This document shows positions 1 through 8,089 of a stretch of 64,000 nucleotides of DNA, one piece after another. Source of the DNA: Balamuthia mandrillaris (taxonomy: Eukaryota; Discosea; Longamoebia; Balamuthiidae). Position 1 is the first letter of the stretch; each line of letters opens with the position of its first letter. A program made the position numbers and the translations under genes. The stretch covers positions 1-64,000 of the forward strand of contig JAVKOQ010000197.1 in NCBI GenBank assembly GCA_031835245.1. Direction: 5' to 3'. Below the pieces are notes generated by a model that ran no database searches, was not told the DNA's origin, and saw only the letters and a list, made by a program, of their open reading frames with translations.

Positions 1-500
1 TAATGTATAAAAAAAAAACTGAATTGCCGCATGGATACGTCTTTGACGAGAACCTCATATACCTATAAGAACAAACATAGGTATTAGAATACTTTCAAAA
101 CAAACATAAAACAAAAATAAATCAAGAGAACTAAACAAACCTACTAAAAAAAATCAATTAATAATAAAACGAAAACAAATGCCTTGAAATGCGACTTAAT
201 GCTCGAAAAACTAGATAAAAAACATAACATTAGTAAAAAATTGGTTAATAAAATAAAAAATGAAGAAACCGCATCGACACCAAAACTCATACGAAGCCCG
301 TCGCCCGCGGAGATGTCAAACCACAATAAATTGAAAAAACCATACGTCGTATTAGAACCTAAAAGATGAATGCTATATAAAAAAGCAATACAAGAAACAA
401 TAAGACCAAAATGACGTAATAAAATAATATCTTCTTGAGGAATAACAAGACATAAGATCATACACAAAAGTAAAAAAACCAATAAATTAGACACAAACAT
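1..500 (-). CDS. nad4: NADH dehydrogenase subunit 4, mitochondrial (partial, frame-broken)
   Basis: N-terminal part of the complex I proton-pumping subunit ND4, running off the left edge. The first ATG of the frame is at 500. The reading shows several membrane helices and the family stretch around FGVDAVSSFFILLTNFL. The frame hits TAG at about 144 after an 8-T run (minus strand); adding one T reopens a frame that continues to the window edge with the ND4 motif IPMFVLIGIWGSRQRRIHAA, in which the W is encoded by TGA. That continuation is family-specific, so this is one gene with a one-base homopolymer break rather than two ORFs. TGA=Trp and AT-richness mark it as mitochondrial. Whether the break is an error, decay of a nuclear copy, or is corrected after transcription is not decidable here. 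Confidence 0.85.
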
Positions 501-544
501 TACCAAATTCGCAATTAACTCTTATTAATCTGACAATTAAAAAA

Positions 545-778
545 CTATTTGAAAAATAATTTTTGCAAATTTTTTAGACGAATCCCTAAAAAATTAATAA
601 AAAAGAAACGTAACAATACATAAATGTTTTGCGAAAATAAAAAAAGCTTATTAGTAAGAAACAAACCATTTAAAAATCCAGGCAACCAAAAATTCAAAAC
701 CAAATCATACAATAAAAAAAACGAAATAAACAATAAGGTATATTGATACGAGTATATTAAGAAATCCAATTGTGGCAT
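545..778 (-). CDS. atp8: ATP synthase subunit 8, mitochondrial
   Basis: A 77-residue protein beginning MPQLDFLIYSYQYTLLF, the diagnostic start of mitochondrial ATP8 (MPQLD plus one membrane helix), followed by a basic C-terminal tail as in protist ATP8/YMF19. ATP8 is a membrane stator component of F1Fo ATP synthase. It lies between cox3 and nad4 with about 20-45 nt spacers, all on the minus strand, consistent with a polycistronic mitochondrial unit. The ATG at 778 is the only sensible start. No TGA codons occur in it, so the frame reads cleanly under either code. The 3' half is weakly conserved in this family, so the assignment rests on the N-terminus and on synteny. Confidence 0.75.
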   Translation of the reverse strand: MPQLDFLIYSYQYTLLFISFFLLYDLVLNFWLPGFLNGLFLTNKLFLFSQNIYVLLRFFFINFLGIRLKNLQKLFFK

Positions 779-797
779 TTACCAAAAATAACCTAAC

Positions 798-1721
798 CTA
801 AGCTGCTGGTAAAAATTGTCCAACCGAGTTACCCCAGCAATAAACAAAAAAGAATAGAAAAATCCAAACAATGTCAACAAAATGCCAATATCAGATAGCA
901 GCTTCAAAACCAAAATGACGATTTGCGGAAAAATGGCCGGCCAGTAACCTATAAAAACAAACACATAATCAAATAGTTCCCACTATAACATGAAATCCAT
1001 GAAAACCCGTAGTCATATAAAAAACTGATCCGTAAATACCATCATTCATATGAAACTGTGCCGTGCGATATTCAATAAATTGCCAAAAAGAAAAAGAAAA
1101 GCTAATAACACAGTAACGAACAGAGCAAATAAAGACTCCTCTATACGATTTTGACGAATAAATGCATGACTCAAAGTAACCGTAAAACCGGAAACGACTA
1201 AAATTATTGTATTTGCTAATGGAACACCTAGCGGATTAATCGATGGAATTCCTACAGGCGGTCACTGACCACCAACTCAAATACTCGGCGATAAACTCGA
1301 CGAGAAAAATGCTCAAAAAAACCCAAAGAAAAACATAACTTCCGAAGCAATAAATAATAGCATGCCATAACGGAAGCCTTGTTGTACTTTATTTGAATGT
1401 ACACGAAAAATGACTGCTTCACGAACAATGTCACGGCACCATAATACGAAAACCGCAACAAGAAACACAAAACCAAAAAAAAAAAATAAAAAAACCAAAA
1501 ACATGTGATTGCAGGTACATAACAAACCCACAGACAGTTGTAAAAGCAGAAATACCTATCATGGCAGGCCAAACGCTAAACGGCATAAGATAAAAATTGT
1601 GTCGCTGTTGGTTTTTAAAAAATTGGTGACGGATCGCCAATAGTTTTTTAATAACAACAGGATCATAATCCTTATTCTTCCGGGCAAGCTGGAACCTAGA
1701 CAAAAGACTCTTTAAATTCAT
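798..1721 (-). CDS. cox3: Cytochrome c oxidase subunit 3, mitochondrial (two frame breaks)
   Basis: COX3, core membrane subunit of complex IV. Family blocks are read in order: [103 protein letters not shown]; and the end at VGQFLPAA with TAG at 798. At least five Trp positions are TGA, proving a TGA=Trp code. The gene is not in one frame: it shifts near 1475-1486 (a 12-T run on the coding strand) and again near 1081-1100 (short T runs before FWQFIEY). The start is uncertain: the ATG at 1721 gives an N-terminal extension of about 30 residues before the usual COX3 start. The ORF at 779-964 is a shadow frame of the C-terminus. Confidence 0.9.
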
Positions 1722-1891
1722 TAAAATTAGTTTTAAAAAACAAGCATAATAAAAAATAAATATCCCCATCAACGAACGAATACTTTTTGAGAACACTTCG
1801 TTTAACAGACCCTAAAAGCTGCTACATTTGTAACGAAGAACCACACATTATAAAAACAAACCCAAGGAAGCGCCACAACAGCTCTTTCCTC

Positions 1892-1963
1892 TGTCCAGGA
1901 ACGGGATCGAACCGCTGACACATGGTTTTTCAGACCATTGCTCTACCACTGAGCTACCTGAAC
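1892..1963 (-). tRNA. trnF: Mitochondrial tRNA-Phe (GAA)
   Basis: A complete cloverleaf on the minus strand. Acceptor arms GTTCAGG and CCTGGAC pair over 7 bp (one G-T); the D arm carries GCTC..GAGC; the anticodon stem ATGGT/ACCAT encloses loop CTGAAAA with anticodon GAA; the T arm carries GGTTCGATCCC. The discriminator base is A and no CCA is encoded. It lies between cox3 and rps11 in the same orientation. Confidence 0.93.
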
Positions 1964-2405
1964 ATAGCGGGTATTCTCACCTACAACAACCTAGGAGGGA
2001 AGGGGCCCCCCTTATATACAGACTATTTCATTATTAAAAAAAGAAATTATATAAAACAAACAACAATTATCTTACAACCCGATTATTGTTACACTAACAT
2101 GGAAGTTTTTACCTAGTTTATATCCGTGTAACCAAGAAAGTTAATTTGGAGAGTATGTCATCTTATGGCGTTGCTCGTAACCATATCAATGTCGAATCTT
2201 CCGGGACTTATTAAATAATAAAAACGTGATGTTACACCCACTAGGGAGGAAAAAAATAAAAGTTAAAGAAGTACTGATAGAGTTAAAAAATTAATGGCAA
2301 ACAAACACCCCACAAAAGGGGAGTCTGATATTATAAAGATTTTTTTATAAGGGGAGGGAATATTCCCTCCCCTTGTATATAAAAAAACCTAAAAATAAAT
2401 AAACG
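1964..2405. other. Mitochondrial spacer with GC-cluster palindromes
   Basis: About 440 bp between tRNA-Phe and rps11 with no protein or tRNA I can support. It contains AT-rich sequence broken by G/C clusters, including AAGGGGCCCCCCTT near 1995-2015 and a perfect 26-nt palindrome at 2349-2374. A divergent small RNA gene (for example a 5S-like RNA) cannot be excluded by eye. Confidence 0.5.
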
Positions 2406-3097
2406 CTATAGACGCTTTAAACGTCTTTGGCGTAAGGGAAACCATGTACACGTGTAGGCGCAAAAATAATACGATCCGGATACAGTTTGTTACAATACGT
2501 TTTCCACGCTAACATCTTATTATATGAAGATTTGTAAGACCTAATATAAAACATCACACGCGATGCCAAACGATTTTTTTTAACAAACCGTAAACAAATA
2601 TCAAGCAATTTTGCAAATGTACCATAATAATGACGTTCTCATCTCTTGCGGAGACCCAAAGAGCCGGCACTGCGTGATATGAAAACATTACCACGCATAT
2701 CAGTTACAGTTACATAAATGTTGGACCTCGTTAATTTATAAGTAAGAATACAAAACCGGTGAACCAAACGACGGCGTAAGTACGGCACAAACGGTTTTCG
2801 GACTAACGTGGAATTCTTAAAGACCAAAGATTTTTTAAACAAAGTTTTAAAACGAGCAAGTCGTAGCTCAAATAACCGGCGCCGTTGTTGAATAACTTGC
2901 CGCCACATAGACCCAGCCGGTAAAGCTTTAACTGCTTTTGTAACAAAACGAAAATTTCGAACTTGTTTAAAACCACTTAAAAATCTGAACTGACCTATAA
3001 AATGAAAATGAAATTTACGAAATTTTTTATCATGGCAATTACCATTAATGGTCAATAATTTGCAAACCAAGTCCCGATTAACGTAAGAAGAAATCAA
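2406..3097 (-). CDS. rps11: Ribosomal protein S11, mitochondrial (3' frame break)
   Basis: Small-subunit ribosomal protein uS11. The core reads LTRSNIYVTVTDMRGNVF then SRSAGSLGLRKR, the uS11 signature, and continues through an in-frame TGA (Trp) near 2636 into CLRFVKKNRLASRVMFY. The end is HGFP then, after a one-T slip at about 2441 (a TTT run), LRQRRLKRL and TAG at 2406, matching the basic C-terminal tail of uS11 (HNGxRxRKxRR type). Without the slip the frame ends 5 residues later in a non-family tail. A long basic N-terminal extension precedes the core, as in several protist mitochondrial S11 proteins; no ATG is visible at its start (TTG at 3097), so the true start is uncertain. Confidence 0.85.
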
Positions 3098-3134
3098 TGG
3101 GAAAGACTACGTCCCCAATAAATACCTCGAAAAG

Positions 3135-3330
3135 TTAAAAGTGAAAAACTGCATTTGCTAAAATAAGAAAAATGACTGAGATAAGAAACCTATAAAATAC
3201 CAACCAACTGGACAACTGTTTATTAGGCCGTCCAAAACGTTCTAGACACTTTACGGAACGTAATAAAGGAGTTAAATAAGGAAAAGGTAAGACGGCGAAA
3301 CGTTTCCGATAGCGCAAAAAAGGCCTTCTT
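3135..3330 (-). CDS. Unidentified mitochondrial ORF next to the junction
   Basis: About 60-64 residues, starting no later than RPFLRYRKRFAVLPFPYLTPLL, with a basic N-terminal half and a hydrophobic C-terminal segment (ISVIFLILANAVF). Base composition and strand match the adjacent mitochondrial genes, and it sits immediately upstream of rps11. It may be the 3' end of a mitochondrial gene cut by the nuclear junction at about 3318-3335, or a small unassigned mitochondrial reading frame. No family recognised. Confidence 0.35.
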
Positions 3331-4145
3331 CATCATCAATGCTATCCTCCTCTTCAGCTTCTGCTTTGTCCTCAACAGATTGTTCTTCTATTGTTGATGA
3401 AGTTATGGAGATCACTGTTGCTGCTGCTGCTGCACTTCGTTTTTGTTTTTCTACTGATTTGATTCTTCGCGTTCGTTGAGTGATCAGCTTGGCGGCCGAT
3501 GCTAAATGCGTTAAACAAACGAAGATGTTAAAAGCAAGTTGTTAACAAGAAAGAAAGCAAAAGTCATATGACAAGAAAGAAAGAAAGAAAGAAACGACAA
3601 GAAAGAAACGACAAGAAAGAAACGAAAGAGAGAAAGAAAGAAAGAGAGAAACGACAAGAAAGAAACGACAAGGTAGAACTACAAGAAGGAAACAACAAGA
3701 AAGAAAGAAGGCAGAACAACAGCATTACCAGGTCCATCCAACGCCAGAAAGACAGAGGTGGTAGGCACGCAAAGCTTGAAGAGGTGGTCCAACTGCCTGA
3801 AGAGCAACAGCACGAGCTGCTCCTCATCCCGGGCGCGTCGCCCGCTGGTATGAATAAGGCCGTTCAAGTCGACGTAGATGTGGTCGAAGCGATGCGCCGC
3901 GGTTGCGGTGCTCGGCCCATTGTTGTTGTTGTGCTCACGCCTCGCACTGATGCCCACAAAAAAAAAAGTGGTTCGATGAAAACCAATAAATCAATCAAAC
4001 ATCAATTCAAATGGTCGCTTAAAAAAAAATGAAAGATGAAAACGCACCCAGGAGTTCCTCTGTGTTTGGGCACAGTATCTTGGATGCGGATCCAACACTC
4101 TGGAAACTTTTTGCTCAGCTGCTTGCGATACCCGTCGATCCCCAT
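3325..4145 (-). CDS. XRN-type 5'-3' exoribonuclease, 5' part only
   Basis: N-terminal portion of an XRN1/XRN2-family exonuclease, which degrades 5'-monophosphate RNA. Exon 1 4048-4145 (MGIDGYRKQLSKKFPECWI), exon 2 3729-3946 with FDHIYVDLNGLIHTSG and the catalytic-site block VFLALDGP, exon 3 starting at 3501 with ASAAKLITQRTRRIKS, equivalent to the APRAKMNQQRxRR stretch of XRN proteins. GT-AG introns join all three in frame. Exon 3 then becomes Ala/Glu/Asp-rich and runs straight into mitochondrial DNA at about 3318-3335, so most of the nuclease domain is absent. The MGIxG start and DLNG acidic motif are typical. The second intron is filled with GAAAGAAACGACAA repeats. Whether it belongs to XRN1 or XRN2 cannot be told from this fragment. 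Confidence 0.8.
3560..3720. repeat. GAAAGAAACGACAA-type low-complexity repeat
   Basis: Purine-rich tract on the plus strand built from (GAAA)n interrupted by CGACAA units, lying in the XRN intron. The same motif recurs near 4861-4888, 7985-8068 and 9519-9560, and in reverse complement near 34120-34165. Confidence 0.85.
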
Positions 4146-4471
4146 GCCGCGCCCTTTAGAAACCCTTTTTTCTTTCTCTGATTAAAAAAAAAGTTTTCAT
4201 GACGACATGGCCTTCTGCGAGGTTCGCACGTTCGACTCCTCCTGTTGACATTTTCATTGTTGATGAAAAAAAAATAAAAAAATAAGAAATTAAAAATAAG
4301 AAAATTAAAAAAAAATTAAAAAAAGAGTAGAAAGGAAGCAAAAAAGAAAAAGAAAAAGAAAAAAAAAGCAAGAAAAAAATGAAAAAAATAACAAATAAAA
4401 AATAAAAAATTTTAATAAAAAAGAAAAAGAAAAAAAGAGAAAAACGAGAAAAAGAAAAAGGTTTTTTTGTT

Positions 4472-5898
4472 TTACTTGGAAGCCAAACTTTTCAACTGAG
4501 CAGCCAGAGCCTCCAAACTGAGGGCCTCATCCGTTTGCACCGTGTCCTCCGCCTTCAGGTGCAAGTCCTCCTCCGGCCTCTCAAACTCCCTCTTCAATCC
4601 TTGAGCGGCAAGCTCTTCCTCGTTCCTCTTCTTTTGGTGCTCTTTCTCCTTCTCTTTCTCTTCCTCCTCTTCCTCTTCTTCGACGAGGGTGATGCCCCAT
4701 TCGTTGGGAACGGCGACTTTCTTCTCCTCTTCGTCTTCTTTGTTGTCTTCTTTGGTTGTGACCGGTTGGGATTGCAGCCATTTCTCATAGTCGACTTGTC
4801 GTTGTCTGCAGTGTTGATTGCCGCACTAAAGAAAATGAAACGAATAAGAATAAAAGAGAAAGAAAGAAAGAAAGAAACGACAAGAAAGTAGCCAGAAGAA
4901 GGCAACGACAACAAGCAACAAGAACGGAAGAATAGAAAGGGAGAACAGAAGAAGGAAAGAAAGAAAAAAATACGAACCTTTGGGTTAGGTTTCATGGAGT
5001 AACGCGGGAAAAAGTCCTTCATGGCGTTATATCCCAGGTAAAAAGAGGCCTCCCCAAAGTTGAGCAAATGCTTCAACGTGTTTTGGACGAGGAGAGCCGC
5101 CACGCAGCCCATCGTCGTTGGCAGAGAGGCAGCACAAACGCCCTCCCTCTTGATGGACTTCTCGTCGATTCCTGACGCCACCAACAATGGTGGTGCACAC
5201 TATTTTTGTTACTGTTAAAATAAAAGATAATAAAAGAAGTAGGAGAAGAAGCAGGAGAAGAAGAACATAAGAAAACGAAGGAAAGACAAAAGCTCAACAA
5301 CGAACCTCATAGCAAGCGGTCTTACCGGGGACAATAAATTGGATATGACCAGAAACGGCGTCTTCGCTGACACCAGACTCCATCCATGCTTGATTGAGTT
5401 CCATGCAAGCCTGTTTGTAGGTGTGAGGAGGAGCGAGAAGACAAGAGAGAGGCATAGAAGCAGAGAACGATAAAGAGAAGAGAGAGCGAAAGAGAAGGAG
5501 CGAGAGGAGCAGCACAAACCATGTTAACAGCAACTCTGGCCTCAAAGTTGTCAACACAGCCCAAAACCATGTCGACAGGGCCTCCCCTCTTGCCGCCATG
5601 CGCGATGCGGTCGCAAAAGTGGTTAAAGTTGGTGGCGGAGGTGATGTCGTAGGTGTGGGCCTCGTACTCCACGTCCGGGTTGATCTTCTCCAAGGTTTCC
5701 TTGGCGGCCATCGTTTTGGTCATTCCGGCCTGCTCAGGACGGAAGAAAAGTCTGTCTCAACACCACCCACCCCATTATGGTTGGTTAGCGAGTTCGTCCT
5801 TCTGAATAACCAAGAAAAAACAAAAAACAGAAAACCAAATACACAAACACAAACATAAAACAAATAAACAAATACATAAACAAATAACAAATAACAAA

Positions 5899-5965
<67 letters not shown>

Positions 5966-5998
5966 ACAAATAAACAAATAAACAAATAAATAAACAAA

Positions 5999-6061
<63 letters not shown>

Positions 6062-6702
6062 ACAATACAAATAAAGAATAAAACTAAAAAAATAAATAAA
6101 AAATAAAATAAAAACTTTTAAAAAAATAAAAAAATATCATCAAATCAAAAAAAAATAAAATAATGAATCACCCTCATCGAATCTCTTCACCTCAAAATAG
6201 GAATCAACGAACAACACTACAATCATCAAAAAACAAAGCAAAACAAAACAACACTAACAACACCCCACAAAAGAAGAAGAAGAACAAGAAGAAGCAAGAG
6301 GAAGAAAAGGCCAAACAAGAAAAAAATAAGCAACCTGTTCATGTTGGCAATCTCGACGGTGTCATAGTCAAACATGATCAGCTTGCCAATGCCACACCTG
6401 GTGAGCATCTCCGCGGCCACGCTGCCCACGCCCCCCATGCCCACCACCACCACACTGAACTCCCTGATCCGCTCGTACTCCTCCACGATGCCCATGCGCT
6501 TCAACGCCATCAAGCGGCTGTAGGGGTTGCTGTCCACCACCTCGCTGCTCATTTGCTCGATTTTGGCCCTGGTGGTGGACGAGGAGGAGGAGGTTCCACC
6601 CTGCTTGCGTTTCTCGTAGTCCAACTCGGCCTGCAGCTGGGTGACCTGTTTTTTGAGGGCTGCCACCTCCTCTTGCAGCGCTTTGGTGACCAGCCCGGCC
6701 AT
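4472..6702 (-). CDS. UBA5: UBA5, E1-like activating enzyme for UFM1
   Basis: Activates the ubiquitin-like modifier UFM1 by adenylation and thioester formation, then passes it to UFC1. Five exons: 6335-6702, 5520-5751, 5306-5410, 4978-5199, 4472-4825. An N-terminal coiled coil is followed by the ATP-binding [21 protein letters not shown] and [13 protein letters not shown], the block [33 protein letters not shown], and the active-site region [14 protein letters not shown] with the catalytic Cys. Downstream comes [20 protein letters not shown], a zinc-ligand CxxxxC in exon 5 (CGNQHC), then EWGITLV (the UFM1/ATG8-interacting region). After a Lys/Glu-rich linker the end, [16 protein letters not shown], matches the C-terminal UFC1-binding helix. 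Near full length for the family. Intron 1 (583 nt) carries an (AAAT)n array. Confidence 0.95.
5870..6062. repeat. (AAAT)n microsatellite in UBA5 intron 1
   Basis: Almost pure AAAT tetranucleotide array with a few AAAC units, about 190 bp. It generates spurious Tyr/Leu/Phe/Ile-repeat ORFs on the minus strand that are not genes. Confidence 0.97.
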
Positions 6703-7053
6703 TCTTTTCTTTTCTTTTCTCTCTTTCTTTTTTTTTTGGTTTTGGAGACTTTGTGTCGACACACGATGTCGACACAATATCCTGAATTTAATTACTGTCG
6801 ACATTAGCGAGTTTGTCGACATGCTTTTTGATTGTCGACATTAAGGAATCAATCAATCAATTGATTAAACTTATCTTATAATTAACCACGTGCAGCACTA
6901 AAGGGTTACCCTTTCTCGTGCATTTATGCCAAGATCTCCTCTGTTGAGGGTTCAAGCGGGGAATGCAGCTGGAGATAGGTGAAGGACCCCGAATGGAGCC
7001 TTCCTTTTTACAAGGCTCCAAAGGCAACCGTAACGCACACAACACACAAAGGT
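6703..7053. promoter_or_regulatory. Divergent intergenic region with five GTCGAC palindromes
   Basis: The 350-bp gap between UBA5 (minus) and the secreted protein gene (plus). GTCGAC occurs at 6755, 6768, 6797, 6815 and 6834, mostly in the wider context TGTCGACA, followed by an AATCAATTGATT palindrome near 6855-6870. The nearest copy lies 53 nt upstream of the UBA5 ATG. No gene seen inside the gap. Regulatory function is inference from clustering and position. Confidence 0.45.
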
Positions 7054-7911
7054 ATGGCATCAAAGGCTTGGCTTCTCTTGGCGGTGTTGGCTGCTGCCGC
7101 CACCCTGGTTGCTGCCCAGCAAACCACCCCAACCATTGCGTTCTTCACCGACACCCCTGGCTATGCCGCGGACACCGCCCCGTTTGGCGGAGGATACTTT
7201 GCCACCTCCACCTGGGTCATCAGCCAGGTCCTGAAAGACAGAGACATCCCCTTTCTCTTCCCTAGTTCCGAACCAGCGGACGGTTATGACTCTGACGCCT
7301 CCTCGGGAGGGTTTCTAACAGGCGTGGAGGTCATCCTCTTCAGCATTCAAGGAGGTGCCAGGACCTTGAGCCCCTACGAAGTCAACCTCTTCGGCACGTT
7401 CGTGGAGGAAGGCGGGGTGCTGGTCTGGATCGCCAATGCCTACTCCCTCAACAGCAGCTTCGTCTGGGGTTGGGAGAGCCCCGTCAGCGACAAGGACTTT
7501 GAGAAGACCGAGGAGGCAGCGGAGGGACCGTTCGCGGAGCACGGCCCAGCCACCCTTACCCGCCTGGACAACATGGAGGCCGTGAGCAACTGGGAGGGCG
7601 ATGGCGTGGTCTGCCACTACGCCGATGGCAAGGACTGCGCCGTGCTCTCTGTCTCCCTCGGGGAGGGTTTTGTGGTTTACCTTGGCGCCAACTTCACCAG
7701 CAATGAGGGCGAAATGATTTTCCCCAGGGAGGAGGAGCGAGACCTGGTGACGGAAGACTGGGAGGAAGTCTTGGCTCTGGCCGTTTTGAAGTTCGTGGCC
7801 GGTGCGGAAGAATCAGAGTCCCAAGCCTCTGAATCCCAAACCTCTGAATCCAGCGAAAGCGAAAGCTCTGCTGCGGTGAAACTGCTTCCGGCTTTGTCCC
7901 TCTTTGCATAA
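7054..7911 (+). CDS. Secreted, possibly GPI-anchored protein with a GATase-like look
   Basis: A 285-residue single-exon ORF. The ATG at 7054 begins a clear signal peptide (MASKAWLLLAVLAAAATLVAA). The mature part has alternating hydrophobic strands (TIAFFTD, VEVILFSIQGGARTL, EGGVLVWIANAYS, GEGFVVYLGANFT) resembling a class I glutamine amidotransferase/ThuA-like alpha-beta fold, but no catalytic triad can be assigned. The C-terminus is Ser/Glu-rich (ESQASESQTSESSESESS) then a short hydrophobic tail, which may be a GPI-attachment signal. An in-frame upstream GTG at 6979 is not a credible start because it would hide the signal peptide. Function unknown; secretion is well supported. Confidence 0.7.
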   Translation: MASKAWLLLAVLAAAATLVAAQQTTPTIAFFTDTPGYAADTAPFGGGYFATSTWVISQVLKDRDIPFLFPSSEPADGYDSDASSGGFLTGVEVILFSIQGGARTLSPYEVNLFGTFVEEGGVLVWIANAYSLNSSFVWGWESPVSDKDFEKTEEAAEGPFAEHGPATLTRLDNMEAVSNWEGDGVVCHYADGKDCAVLSVSLGEGFVVYLGANFTSNEGEMIFPREEERDLVTEDWEEVLALAVLKFVAGAEESESQASESQTSESSESESSAAVKLLPALSLFA

Positions 7912-8089
7912 ACACGAAACAAACGCTAGGTCTCCCTTTTTTTTTTTTGGGTGAACTACGTGAAGAAAGCAAAAGTCATACTATAAGAAAGAAAGAAAGA
8001 AAGAAACGACAAGAAAGAAAAAAGGAAGAAAACGACAAGAAAGACGACAAGAAACGACAGAAAGAATGCAGGGCGAATATTTTTTTTGT

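Noticed and set aside
779-964. A separate 61-residue mitochondrial ORF
   Set aside because: It is an alternative frame of the cox3 C-terminus; the correct frame, with TGA as Trp, gives the conserved COX3 end.
3564-4032. Lys/Glu/Arg-rich ORF on the plus strand
   Set aside because: Produced by the GAAA/CGACAA repeat and antisense to XRN exon 2.
5720-6070. Long minus-strand ORFs of repeated Tyr-Leu-Phe-Ile
   Set aside because: They are translations of the (AAAT)n array inside UBA5 intron 1, with no gene-like composition.
6368-6807. Overlapping ORFs on both strands in UBA5 exon 1
   Set aside because: Shadows of the UBA5 frame; His/Ala- or Arg/Gln-rich and without family features.
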